DNA of 7,227 bases from DATCVA01 sp036567205 (GCA_036567205.1 DATCVA010000192.1:1-7227), one strand, 5' to 3'. Shown: positions 1 to 6,622, counted from the first letter of the stretch. Notes: generated from the sequence alone by a model not told the origin. Numbers and translations are program-made.

Positions 1-803
1 GACAAGACGGGTACGAAACTGAACCAGGGGAACTGGGTTTCCCATTTACGCGGCAGTTCGATCCGGTACAAGTCCTCGGCACGCCGCGCGCCCCAATACA
101 ACACCATCGGCCGGGTCAGCTTGCGCTTGATGGCGTCTTCCACAATAGATTTGATCGGAGCAAAGCCGGTGCCGCTGGCCAGCAGTACGATGGGCTTATC
201 CTGTTCTTCGCGCAGGTAAAAATCGCCGTACGGAATGGTGAGTTCAAGAAAGTCGCCCACGGCCAGTCGTTCAGCAACTTGTTGTGAAAAACGGCCATCG
301 GGGACATGGCGGATGTGCAACTCGACGCCGTCGTTCTGGTGCGGCGGGTTGGCCATTGAGAAATGGCGAAAGCTGCCGTCTTCCAGTTTAATGCTTAGAT
401 ATTGGCCGGCCTTGAACTTGACCTTTGTGCCCGCAGGGAAACGCAATTGCAAAACCGTTACGTCTGGCGCAGCGCGGGTCATCCGGTACACCTTGGCCAT
501 GATGGTCTTGATGGCGCTTCTGTCGATGCGATTGATTTCACGTACCGCAATCGTCAGGTCCGAACACGGTTTGGCCTGGCACAACAGCACTTGGCCCTGG
601 CGCCGTTCTTCATCCGACAACCCGGCGCCCATGCCACCTTCTACTTCTCCGGAAACAAGCTGGCAGCGGCAACTGCCACAGACGCCGGTACGGCACGAGT
701 AGGGAATTTCGTAACCTGCAGCCAACGCGCTGTCCAGCACGGTCTTGCCACCCTCGCCGTCAAATGCGATGTCATGGCCTTGAATCTGAATAGTGTGAGA
801 CAT
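1..803 (-). CDS. tphA1: Terephthalate 1,2-dioxygenase reductase component TphA1 (C-terminus cut by window edge)
   Basis: This is the electron-transfer partner of the Rieske dioxygenase. It takes electrons from NAD(P)H through FAD and a 2Fe-2S centre to TphA2. I translated the frame myself; 267 codons are visible and it runs off the left edge, so about 70 residues are missing if it matches the roughly 336-residue Comamonas TphA1. An N-terminal plant-type ferredoxin domain (about 1-90) has C37-x4-C42-x2-C45 and C75 as cluster ligands; C47 and C80 are extra cysteines. An FAD domain follows with RHFS (R146, S149) for flavin binding and PDGRFS at 168-173. A nucleotide-binding GTGFAP motif sits at 211-216. 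The ATG at 801-803 has an AAAGGA-type ribosome site about 11 nt upstream. It is the last visible operon gene, 28 nt after tphB. No separate ferredoxin gene is present, as expected when ferredoxin and reductase are fused. Family membership is certain; the TphA1 name rests on gene order and recalled similarity to the Comamonas protein. Confidence 0.9.
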   Translation of the reverse strand, partial: MSHTIQIQGHDIAFDGEGGKTVLDSALAAGYEIPYSCRTGVCGSCRCQLVSGEVEGGMGAGLSDEERRQGQVLLCQAKPCSDLTIAVREINRIDRSAIKTIMAKVYRMTRAAPDVTVLQLRFPAGTKVKFKAGQYLSIKLEDGSFRHFSMANPPHQNDGVELHIRHVPDGRFSQQVAERLAVGDFLELTIPYGDFYLREEQDKPIVLLASGTGFAPIKSIVEDAIKRKLTRPMVLYWGARRAEDLYRIELPRKWETQFPWFSFVPVL

Positions 804-831
804 AATATCTGTCGTCCTTTGTGTAGCTTTT

Positions 832-1815
832 TTATGCCGCCATCCCGGCCAGCATCCGGACGGTGCGCAGGGTAGCTGTGGGGTCGGCGACGCCGCGGCC
901 TGCAATATCGTAGGCGCAGCCATGGCCGACGCTGCTGAACACAATGCCGGAACCCACCGACAGCGCGCTGGCTGTCAACGGACTCAACAACTTAATGGGA
1001 ATGTGCCCCTGATCGTGGTACATGGCCAGATACACATCGTGCTTACGCTGCGACAACATCACATCAGCACCGGTGGGGCCATCGACGCTATAGCCCATGG
1101 CACGCAATCGAGCGACGGCCGGCACGGTGATCTGCTGATCGTCGTCGCCAAACAGCCCGTCTTCGCCCGCATGCGGATTGATGCCGAACAGGCCAAGCCG
1201 CGGCTGGGCAATGCCCAGCTCACGCGTGGCCTCGATTACCGCCACCGCGGCGTCCACCACCAGGTCGGGCGTTATGCGCGCTAACGCATTATGCAGACGC
1301 TCATGCAAGGTCACATGGCCAATTCTTAATTCCGGCGATACCAGTAAAAGAAAAACATGGTCCTCGGGCGTGCCAGTGAGCTTGGCGATCAGGCCCGGAT
1401 ACCCCGAAAACTCGATACCTGCGCGATGGATCGAGGTTTCGGAATGCGGGCAACCGATAACGGCATCGACGGCCCCCTGGCTTGCCAGTTCAACGGCGGC
1501 GTGCACATATGCGACCGTCGCCGCGCCGGCGGGCGCCCGCGTTTCGCCAGGGCAAAACTCGGCCGGAGGCAGTGCCGGCACATCGACAAATCGTATGTCC
1601 AGCGGTCCTCCCGCCGCATCAGGGTTGAAAGCCACCAATCGTGACTGCGGCGCATTCGCCTGCACATAATGGCGCAGCACAAATTCGTCGCCCACCAGGA
1701 TCAGACTGACGCCGCCGCCCTGTAGCGCAACGGCGGCCTTGACCGCAATTTCTGGTCCGATGCCATTGGGCTCGCCAATGGCTACCGCGATGCGTTTTGC
1801 TGCAGGTGACGTCAT
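832..1815 (-). CDS. tphB: PdxA-like 1,2-dihydroxy-3,5-cyclohexadiene-1,4-dicarboxylate dehydrogenase TphB
   Basis: It is predicted to oxidise and decarboxylate the cis-dihydrodiol made by the dioxygenase, giving protocatechuate and CO2 with reduction of NAD(P)+. The 327-residue protein is a full-length member of the PdxA (4-hydroxythreonine-4-phosphate dehydrogenase) family. It starts with the IGEPNGIGPEI motif (13-23). The metal-binding histidines of the family appear as H171 (HVTLHE), H215 (GINPHAGE) and H267 (YHDQGH). GCPHSETSIHRAGI (121-134) and SSVGHG (294-299) match the TphB subgroup as I remember it, and the position between tphA3 and tphA1 is the Comamonas order. A vitamin B6 role is unlikely in this setting. 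The start codon overlaps the tphA3 stop (ATGA, 1812-1815) and has no visible Shine-Dalgarno sequence, so translation is probably coupled to tphA3. Sure of the family, and fairly sure of the substrate from context. Confidence 0.9.
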   Translation of the reverse strand: MTSPAAKRIAVAIGEPNGIGPEIAVKAAVALQGGGVSLILVGDEFVLRHYVQANAPQSRLVAFNPDAAGGPLDIRFVDVPALPPAEFCPGETRAPAGAATVAYVHAAVELASQGAVDAVIGCPHSETSIHRAGIEFSGYPGLIAKLTGTPEDHVFLLLVSPELRIGHVTLHERLHNALARITPDLVVDAAVAVIEATRELGIAQPRLGLFGINPHAGEDGLFGDDDQQITVPAVARLRAMGYSVDGPTGADVMLSQRKHDVYLAMYHDQGHIPIKLLSPLTASALSVGSGIVFSSVGHGCAYDIAGRGVADPTATLRTVRMLAGMAA

Positions 1816-2285
1816 AAAGGGATAACCAGCAAAGTGTCGATATTGCTGCTGTCACAGACCACCAGCCGCTCGGCGAACTTAAGGGCGTTATCGGGTTCCT
1901 GGACAATACGGTCAATGTAACGTCCGGTGGCAAACACTTCCGTACCGCCATCCCGCATAATGCGCACCACGATGAACGGGCTCTCGACCTGTGCGGTATT
2001 GCCTTCCTGCGCCAGCAGCAAAGGCGCGCCGATAATATGGCGATAGCGTTGCTCTTCGAAGACGTTGGCGTCGCGCATGGCCATCACTCGATCTTGCAAC
2101 ATGGCGCGCGTGTCCGCGTAGACGATGCCAGCCTGCAGGCCCGCCGCATGGTTGTCGGCGGTAGTAATCAGGTACAGGCAACGTTCAAGGAAAAAATCCG
2201 GCCACTGCTCCAGCTCGTCATTGTCAATGCACCGGGCATACGCTGCATTCAGCCCGGTCAGGCGCTCTTGAGTAAACACGCTCAT
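1812..2285 (-). CDS. tphA3: Terephthalate 1,2-dioxygenase small (beta) subunit TphA3
   Basis: This is the structural beta subunit of the Rieske non-haem iron oxygenase. It assembles with TphA2, in this family usually as an alpha3beta3 hexamer, and carries no cofactor itself. At 157 residues it has the usual length for the NTF2-like beta subunit. The family pattern is visible as LNAAYARCIDNDELEQWPDFF (13-33), the strand beginning Y38LIT, DRVMAMRDANVFEEQRYRH (65-83) and the C-terminal CDSSNIDTLLVIPL (144-157). These correspond closely to Comamonas TphA3 as I recall it. It begins 5 nt after the tphA2 stop and ends inside the tphB start, so the two oxygenase subunits are made from neighbouring reading frames as expected for equimolar assembly. 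Its own ribosome site is weak (AAGAAAG directly before the ATG), which again suggests translational coupling. Other ring-hydroxylating dioxygenase beta subunits are the only realistic alternative. Confidence 0.92.
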   Translation of the reverse strand: MSVFTQERLTGLNAAYARCIDNDELEQWPDFFLERCLYLITTADNHAAGLQAGIVYADTRAMLQDRVMAMRDANVFEEQRYRHIIGAPLLLAQEGNTAQVESPFIVVRIMRDGGTEVFATGRYIDRIVQEPDNALKFAERLVVCDSSNIDTLLVIPL

Positions 2286-2290
2286 CTTTC

Positions 2291-3541
2291 TTAAATCTCC
2301 ATGTAGCCGCGATAGGCATTCCAGAAACCCCGCACCGACGCTTCGGTGGTGCGGTTTTCCTGCGTTTCGATACTGTCGCCGCCCATTTCCAGAATGGCTT
2401 TTTCATTTTCCGCACCCGCGATGCCGCGCTGCACGAAACCGCCCACCGCCCCGTCTTCCATCGAAATAAAGCCAGCCGGTCCGGTCAGGTTCAACTGCTT
2501 CAGCCGAATACGGCGCAGCTCGGGGGTATCGTCGCTAAAACCTATATAGGTCCAGTTCAGCACGGTCTTGTCGATGCCGGCGGGCAGGATTTGGCGGATT
2601 GCCAGTGTGTTCTGGATTTGCGCAATTACGAAACCGGGGAAAACCGACAAGATCTGTAGTGTGATGCCATCTCCAAACTCGTCGCAGCCGTCGAGCAGAG
2701 TCGGATCAGCCAGCTCATAGCCCTCTTTGTCGGAACGCAATTTTTCGGCGTTGTATTCGCTGCTTTCCTGTACCTTATGATCGACCTTGGACCAACTAAT
2801 GTGGTGGGCTCCGGTCTCGCTGATGATCACGCCGCCCTTCTGCGACAAGCGGTTGATTTTGAAGGTGGTGAAGAACACATGCAGCAAACTGGCATGATAA
2901 CTGTCCTTCACGTTCTCCATGTACAGCTTCCAGTTGTTCGGAATGGTTTGCTTGAAGCGCCCCAGGACCTCGACCGGTTTAGGCAGCACGCGTTCAATTT
3001 TTTCCAGAACGGCATCGCCCAGATACTCTTCGATCGACGGCACATCGTCATCGAAGCTGCCAAACACCAGGCCGGCCACTGTCGCGGTGCGCAACTTGCG
3101 CGGACCATGCTCTTCCTTGCAGAAATCGGGCGGCATGCCGCCCTTGCCATTTACTCCCTGCTCGAAAGCGACTCCCTTCAGATTACCTTGCAGGTCATAG
3201 CGCCAGGCGTGGTAAACACAGGTGAAGTCCTGCGCCTTGCCGCTGTCTTTCAGTGCAATAAGCGCGCCGCGGTGGGCACAGCGATTCTCGAATGACTGCA
3301 GCTCGCCCTCTTCATCGCGCACCACAATGACCGGTGTGTCGCCCACAAACGTAGTACGGTAGTCGCCCGGCTCCGCTATCTCGGCTTCCAGGCACAAGTA
3401 GTTCCAGGTTGGTCCCTGGAATACGCGCTGCTGCTCGCTGCGGTAAACGGGTTGATCGCTGTACAGCCAGTACGGCACCTGGGTCAACCCGGGTTCCCAC
3501 GCGCGCGCAGTACTGCGCATATCGTTAAGTTTCATTTCCAT
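2291..3541 (-). CDS. tphA2: Terephthalate 1,2-dioxygenase large (alpha) subunit TphA2, Rieske type
   Basis: This catalytic subunit adds O2 across carbons 1 and 2 of terephthalate, forming the cis-dihydrodiol dicarboxylate. It has 416 residues, normal for the family. The N-terminal Rieske domain binds its 2Fe-2S cluster with C88-x-H90-x17-C108-x2-H111. The C-terminal domain has the mononuclear iron site N210-V-K-D213-S-Y-H216 with H221 as second histidine and D363 (SMEDG) as the carboxylate ligand; D213 is the usual bridge between neighbouring subunits. Aligned from memory to Comamonas sp. TphA2, R316 and R397 match R309 and R390, the arginines reported to hold the two substrate carboxylates, and S249 matches S243. 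This supports terephthalate over anthranilate, salicylate or halobenzoate as substrate. The first ATG (3541) is chosen because AGGAG lies 6 nt upstream; an internal ATG two codons later is less well placed. The N-terminus is about six residues longer than the Comamonas protein. Confidence 0.95.
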   Translation of the reverse strand: MEMKLNDMRSTARAWEPGLTQVPYWLYSDQPVYRSEQQRVFQGPTWNYLCLEAEIAEPGDYRTTFVGDTPVIVVRDEEGELQSFENRCAHRGALIALKDSGKAQDFTCVYHAWRYDLQGNLKGVAFEQGVNGKGGMPPDFCKEEHGPRKLRTATVAGLVFGSFDDDVPSIEEYLGDAVLEKIERVLPKPVEVLGRFKQTIPNNWKLYMENVKDSYHASLLHVFFTTFKINRLSQKGGVIISETGAHHISWSKVDHKVQESSEYNAEKLRSDKEGYELADPTLLDGCDEFGDGITLQILSVFPGFVIAQIQNTLAIRQILPAGIDKTVLNWTYIGFSDDTPELRRIRLKQLNLTGPAGFISMEDGAVGGFVQRGIAGAENEKAILEMGGDSIETQENRTTEASVRGFWNAYRGYMEI

Positions 3542-3547
3542 GGTTTA

Positions 3548-3552
3548 CTCCT
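3548..3552 (-). promoter_or_regulatory. Strong ribosome binding site of tphA2
   Basis: AGGAG on the minus strand, 6 nt before the ATG at 3541. It is the best Shine-Dalgarno match in the operon. It fixes the upstream ATG as the tphA2 start rather than the Met3 codon. Confidence 0.8.
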
Positions 3553-3571
3553 ATTGCAGATGGGTTCAGCC

Positions 3572-4552
3572 CTAATTCGACTTGACACCAGCCTGATCGA
3601 TAACCTGCTTCCAACGGACTCGCTCAGCGGCAATAAAATCGCTCGTTTCTTTTGGCGACTGACCTTCTACTTCAGCGCCCTGACCCAGGAACTGTTTCTT
3701 CACATCCGGCATATTCAGGATTTCAACAATGGCGGTATTGAGTTTTTGAACGATTTCGGCGGGAGTTCCCTGCGGAGCAGCGGCGCCGAACCATGTCGTG
3801 GCATTGAAGCCGGGCAATCCACTTTCAGCAATGGTGGGAACGTCAGGCAATAAAGGACTGCGGCTGCTGCCGGCCACGGCCAGAATTTTGGCCTTTCCTG
3901 CCTTGTGATAGGTGTGCATCGAGCTAATGTTGTCAAAGAAAACGTCGACTTGTCCGCCCACCAGATCGGTCAACGCCGGCGCTGTTCCACGGTATGGAAC
4001 AAAAGTGAACGTTGCTCCAGCCTGATCAGCGAACATTGCGCCGGTCAGATGCGACGTAGTGCCATTACCCTGAGTAGCAACGTTGACGCTGCCCGCTTCT
4101 TTCTTGGCATAGTCGATGAATTCCTGGGTGGAATTAACCGGAAGGTCGCTTCGCACGGCCAGGACGTTCGGCACCGATGCCAGCACCGTAATCAACTCAA
4201 AACTTTCAGGATCGAACGGCAGATCTTTGTACAAATTCCGGTTAATGGCCAACGGCGCCGGCGGCGTCACCAGCAATGTATAGCCATCGGGACTGGCTTT
4301 CGCCACATAATCGGTTCCAATATTACCGCCGGCGCCGGTCCGGTTCTGGATGACGACCGGCTGGCCCCACTTTTCAGTCAGCTTCTGGGCAACAATTCGG
4401 GGCAATACATCAGCCGTGCCGCCAGCGGGATATGGCACGACAATGGTGATTGGCTTGCTGGGATAGCCGTCAGCCGGGCTGGCTGTCACGGCGGTACAGG
4501 TACCGGCAAGCAAGCTCGCCAGCAGTATGCGTCGAAGAAAATGTAGGTTCAT
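3572..4552 (-). CDS. tphC: Bug-type (TctC family) periplasmic terephthalate-binding protein TphC
   Basis: This is the solute-binding component of a tripartite tricarboxylate-type transporter, expected to capture terephthalate in the periplasm and pass it to TctA/TctB-like membrane subunits. The 326-residue protein begins with a Sec signal peptide: MNLHFLRR, a hydrophobic core, then a likely cleavage after A24 (VTA|SP). C19 lies in LAGTC, but T at -1 makes a lipobox unlikely. The mature protein shows the Bug pattern: KPITIVVPYPAGGTAD (33-48) with D48 in the ligand loop, then NRTGAGGNIGTDYVAK, PYRGTAPALTDL, LPDVPTIAESGLPGF and PKE-DFIAAE near the end. It is first in the operon, 30 nt before tphA2, the position of tphC in Comamonas. 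The ribosome site is weak (AGAGA about 10 nt before ATG). No membrane subunits are encoded here. Bug sequence alone does not reveal the ligand; terephthalate is inferred from gene order. Confidence 0.9.
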   Translation of the reverse strand: MNLHFLRRILLASLLAGTCTAVTASPADGYPSKPITIVVPYPAGGTADVLPRIVAQKLTEKWGQPVVIQNRTGAGGNIGTDYVAKASPDGYTLLVTPPAPLAINRNLYKDLPFDPESFELITVLASVPNVLAVRSDLPVNSTQEFIDYAKKEAGSVNVATQGNGTTSHLTGAMFADQAGATFTFVPYRGTAPALTDLVGGQVDVFFDNISSMHTYHKAGKAKILAVAGSSRSPLLPDVPTIAESGLPGFNATTWFGAAAPQGTPAEIVQKLNTAIVEILNMPDVKKQFLGQGAEVEGQSPKETSDFIAAERVRWKQVIDQAGVKSN

Positions 4553-4575
4553 GTCAGAGTCTCTTGATATGGGAG

Positions 4576-4590
4576 GGCCTTTTTTTGGCC
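4576..4590 (-). repeat. Small GGCC-A7-GGCC hairpin in the tphC leader
   Basis: On the minus strand, GGCC, seven A residues and GGCC form a possible 4-bp stem with a 7-nt loop. It falls in the predicted untranslated leader of tphC, about 24 nt before the start codon. A regulatory role is not evident; it may be chance. Confidence 0.25.
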
Positions 4591-4624
4591 ACTACTCGTG
4601 GGAAAATGAAGGCTCGGGACACGA

Positions 4625-4653
4625 AAGGTAGGTTTATCTTTGATGTAAGTCAA
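4625..4653 (-). promoter_or_regulatory. Candidate sigma70 promoter of the tph operon
   Basis: Reading the minus strand, TTGACT (4648-4653, 5 of 6 to consensus) is followed by a 17-nt spacer and TACCTT (4625-4630, 3 of 6). A good -35 with a poor -10 is typical of an activated promoter. The predicted transcription start is near 4618, giving a leader of about 66 nt before the tphC ATG. Found by eye. Confidence 0.5.
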
Positions 4654-4667
4654 GAAAATCGGATAAT
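4640..4667 (+). promoter_or_regulatory. Candidate sigma70 promoter of tphR
   Basis: TTGATG (4640-4645, 4 of 6), a 16-nt spacer and GATAAT (4662-4667, 5 of 6) face tphR. An overlapping -10 reading, TAATAT at 4664-4669, has an 18-nt spacer. Transcription would start near 4674, inside the inverted repeat at 4669-4685. It overlaps the opposing tphC promoter. Confidence 0.45.
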
Positions 4668-4668
4668 A

Positions 4669-4685
4669 TGTGCGCATATCGCACA
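4669..4685. promoter_or_regulatory. Inverted repeat TGTGCG-N5-CGCACA, candidate TphR operator
   Basis: A perfect 6-bp dyad around CATAT, with further partly symmetric A/T positions on both flanks. It lies between tphC and the divergent IclR-type gene. Its centre (4677) is about 59 nt upstream of the predicted tphC start point, just outside the -35 box, where activators of this family act. It also covers the predicted start point of tphR. IclR-family regulators of aromatic pathways such as PcaR, PcaU and PobR bind short dyads; the right half ATCGCAC resembles the PcaR-type half site as I recall it. Operator function is inferred. Confidence 0.55.
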
Positions 4686-4714
4686 AATAAAACATTAAGG
4701 ATCTGGCAAGCAAT

Positions 4715-5476
4715 ATGCTCCCCACTGTAGATAAAGACTATGTTGCCGGCCTTGAAAAAGGGCTGGCCATTATTGAAGCGTTCGGTCTTCGCCATGGCCC
4801 GCTGACGCTTAGCGAGGCAGCGGAAATCACCGGCCACTCGCGCGCCTCGGCGCGCCGCTCCTTGCTAACGCTGCAAAAACTGGGCTATATAGAATCTGAA
4901 GGCCGGTACTTCCGGCTTGCACCCCGCACGCTAAGGCTGGGGCATGCTTACGTGACATCCAGCTCGATGTCGAAACAGGTCCAGCCGATTCTGGAGTCTG
5001 TCAGCGAACGCACTCAGGAATCCAGTTCATTCGCGGTACAAGACAGTACCGACGTGGTGTTCGTCGCACGTGCAGCTACGCGCCGCAGCCTGTCCAATGG
5101 CCTGGGGCTCGGGTCAAGGTTGCCTGCCTATTGCGCAGCAACCGGCCGCGTCTTACTGGCCGCCCTGCCCGCGGAAGAGGCGGAACGCTTGCTAAACCGC
5201 ATGCCACGGCACCCGTTAACACCGCATACACGTACCGAAATTCCTGCGCTAATGGCCTTGCTGGACGAGGTACGTGCTTTAGGCTATGCCATCAGCAACG
5301 AAGAGCTCGAGCTGGGCCTGCGCTCGATCGCGGTGCCGATCCGCGATGCGTCCGGGAAGACGGTCGCCGCCATGAGTCTGGTCGCCTCAACTTCCCGCCA
5401 TTCGCTGGAAAGCATGATCGTAAACTTGCTGCCGGAACTGGGAAGCGCACGGCAAAGGCTGGGGACGCTGCTGTAA
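4715..5476 (+). CDS. tphR: IclR-family regulator of the terephthalate operon (TphR-like)
   Basis: A cytoplasmic transcription regulator, probably activating the tph operon when terephthalate is present. The 253-residue length is normal for the family. The N-terminal winged helix-turn-helix (about 9-75) begins DYVAGLEKGLAII, as in the PcaR/PcaU/PobR branch, with the helix-turn-helix at LTLSEAAEITGHSRASARRS (30-49) and the wing at GYIESEGRYFRL. The C-terminal effector-binding domain (about 85-250) has the family segments LPAYCAATGRVLLA (136-149) and GYAISNEELELGLRSIAVPI (190-209). The ATG at 4715 follows TAAGGA (4696-4701) by about 13 nt, rather long spacing. It is divergent from tphC across 162 nt and converges with the next gene. 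In Comamonas an IclR-type tphR adjoins the operon, so the name follows from context. Effector and direction of control are inferred. Confidence 0.85.
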   Translation: MLPTVDKDYVAGLEKGLAIIEAFGLRHGPLTLSEAAEITGHSRASARRSLLTLQKLGYIESEGRYFRLAPRTLRLGHAYVTSSSMSKQVQPILESVSERTQESSSFAVQDSTDVVFVARAATRRSLSNGLGLGSRLPAYCAATGRVLLAALPAEEAERLLNRMPRHPLTPHTRTEIPALMALLDEVRALGYAISNEELELGLRSIAVPIRDASGKTVAAMSLVASTSRHSLESMIVNLLPELGSARQRLGTLL

Positions 5477-5554
5477 TTCTGCGCTATCGGAAAACAGCAT
5501 TCACTGATTACCCACATAAAGCCAGGGCATGCACATCCAGGCCACGCGACCATC

Positions 5555-5622
5555 GGCCAGAAGCTTGCTGGCCCGACCAGGCGCAAGCTTCCAGCCAGTC
5601 GGGCCAGCATAACTGGGCCTGG
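5555..5622. terminator. Nested GC-rich inverted repeats between convergent genes, candidate bidirectional terminator
   Basis: The strongest dyad is a perfect 12-bp repeat, TGCTGGCCCGAC (5566-5577) with GTCGGGCCAGCA (5598-5609), around a 20-nt loop. Overlapping it are a 9-bp dyad (5560-5568 with 5583-5591, built on AAGCTT), a 6-bp dyad GGCCAG/CTGGCC (5555-5560 with 5568-5573) and CCAGGC/GCCTGG (5577-5582 with 5617-5622). It lies 79 nt after the tphR stop and just past the stop of the second Bug gene, the place for a shared terminator. There is no U-tract on either strand, so it is not a canonical intrinsic terminator. A repetitive extragenic palindrome is the alternative. Confidence 0.5.
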
Positions 5623-5632
5623 TTCAGATTAT

Positions 5633-6622
5633 TTAATCAACCGAAACGTTGGCGGCCTTGATGACCTTGGCCCATTTTTCAGTTTCGCTTTGAATAAAGT
5701 TGGCAAAATCCTGCGGGGTGCCGCCGCCGGTCTGGCCGCCGGTCGCTTCAAACGCCTTGATCACTTCGGGCTTCTTCAGGATTTTATTGAACGCCGCATT
5801 CAGTTTTTGAACGATCGGCTCGGGAGTACCGGCCGGTGCAATCACACCTTGCCAGTTATACGATTCAAATCCGGGCAGACCCGACTCGGCCAACGTGGGG
5901 ACGTCCGGCAACAAAGGCAAACGCGTCAAACTGGTAACGGCTAAAGGATGAACCTTCTTGACTTCGATCGCGGGAAGCGCTGCATAGCCCATTTCGAACA
6001 TCATGTCGATATGCCCCGCCATCAGGTCCGTAGCCGCCGGCGCACCGCCCTTGTAGGGCACGTGCGACATTTTGATGCCCGCTTCTGTTGCAAACAATTC
6101 ACCTGACAAATGGTGAGCCCCGCCCACACCGGACGACCCGAAAGTCAGCGCGCCCGGATCTTTCTTGGCCAGGGCAATCAGGTCTTGCACCGACTTGACC
6201 GGAACCTTGTTGTTCACATTAAGGATTAGCGGACTTTCCTCTACCAGAATAACCGGCACAATGTCTTTTTTAACATCGTAGGACACGTTCTTTGGCATCA
6301 AGGTAGGGTTGACGGACAAAGGCGCCAAATGACCGCTGCCAATGATGTAGCCATTGGGCTTGGCCTTGGCAATGTACGCCGTACCGATAACGCCGCCTGC
6401 ACCGGCCTTGTTCTCGACCACCACGGTGGTTTTGAGTTCTTCGCCCAACTCTCGTGCCAGCAGACGCATGCGAGTATCGGCAAAGCCGCCGGGCGCATAG
6501 GGCACAACCAAAGTAATAGGTTGCGTTGGCCAATCCTCTTGAGCGCCGGCCAGGCCAGGTGCGGCCACCGCGCACAGCGCGCCAATCATTGCACCAACAC
6601 TCATTTTTTTAATTAGCATCAT
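5633..6622 (-). CDS. Second Bug-type (TctC family) periplasmic solute-binding protein, ligand unknown
   Basis: A periplasmic substrate-capturing protein of the tripartite tricarboxylate transporter family, 329 residues and complete. It has a Sec signal peptide: MMLIKK, a hydrophobic stretch, and a clear AGA|QE cleavage site after A27. The mature part carries the Bug landmarks QPITLVVPYAPGGFAD (34-49, D49 in the ligand loop), NKAGAGGVIGTAYIAK, PYKGGAPAATDLMAGHIDMMF, LPDVPTLAESGLPGF and PQDFANFIQSE near the end. AAGGG lies 6 nt before the first of two tandem ATG codons, supporting the start at 6622. It is a clear paralogue of TphC but differs in the pocket-lining loops (for example GSGHLAPLSVN where TphC has VTPPAPLAINRN). 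The likely controller is the divergent LysR gene rather than TphR, with which it converges. A role in aromatic carboxylate uptake is possible from position, but the ligand cannot be read from the sequence. Confidence 0.9.
   Translation of the reverse strand: MMLIKKMSVGAMIGALCAVAAPGLAGAQEDWPTQPITLVVPYAPGGFADTRMRLLARELGEELKTTVVVENKAGAGGVIGTAYIAKAKPNGYIIGSGHLAPLSVNPTLMPKNVSYDVKKDIVPVILVEESPLILNVNNKVPVKSVQDLIALAKKDPGALTFGSSGVGGAHHLSGELFATEAGIKMSHVPYKGGAPAATDLMAGHIDMMFEMGYAALPAIEVKKVHPLAVTSLTRLPLLPDVPTLAESGLPGFESYNWQGVIAPAGTPEPIVQKLNAAFNKILKKPEVIKAFEATGGQTGGGTPQDFANFIQSETEKWAKVIKAANVSVD

Noticed and set aside
235..875. Two plus-strand open frames of about 155 codons opposite tphA1
   Set aside because: They lie antisense to the reductase frame, whose ferredoxin and FAD motifs are clear. 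Their translations look like GC-rich noise.
832..1815. Biosynthetic pdxA (vitamin B6) as the identity of the PdxA-like gene
   Set aside because: It overlaps a dioxygenase subunit gene and sits between oxygenase and reductase genes, and it carries TphB-subgroup motifs. A housekeeping pdxA would not be expected there.
2291..3541. Salicylate 5-hydroxylase, anthranilate or halobenzoate dioxygenase as the identity of the Rieske enzyme
   Set aside because: These relatives share the Rieske and iron motifs, but the closest recalled match throughout is TphA2, with both substrate arginines and the adjoining tphB and tphC genes.
3905..4546. 213-codon plus-strand open frame opposite tphC
   Set aside because: Antisense shadow of tphC. 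It has no recognisable domain, while the minus-strand frame encodes a full Bug protein with a signal peptide.
3560..4552. Lipoprotein signal in TphC because of C19
   Set aside because: The residues before the cysteine are L-A-G-T. T at -1 departs from the lipobox, and a normal AxA-type Sec site follows.
4553..4600. Transcription attenuator or riboswitch in the tphC leader
   Set aside because: The only structure is a 4-bp GGCC stem around an A-rich loop, with no U-tract and no leader peptide. That is too weak to support attenuation.
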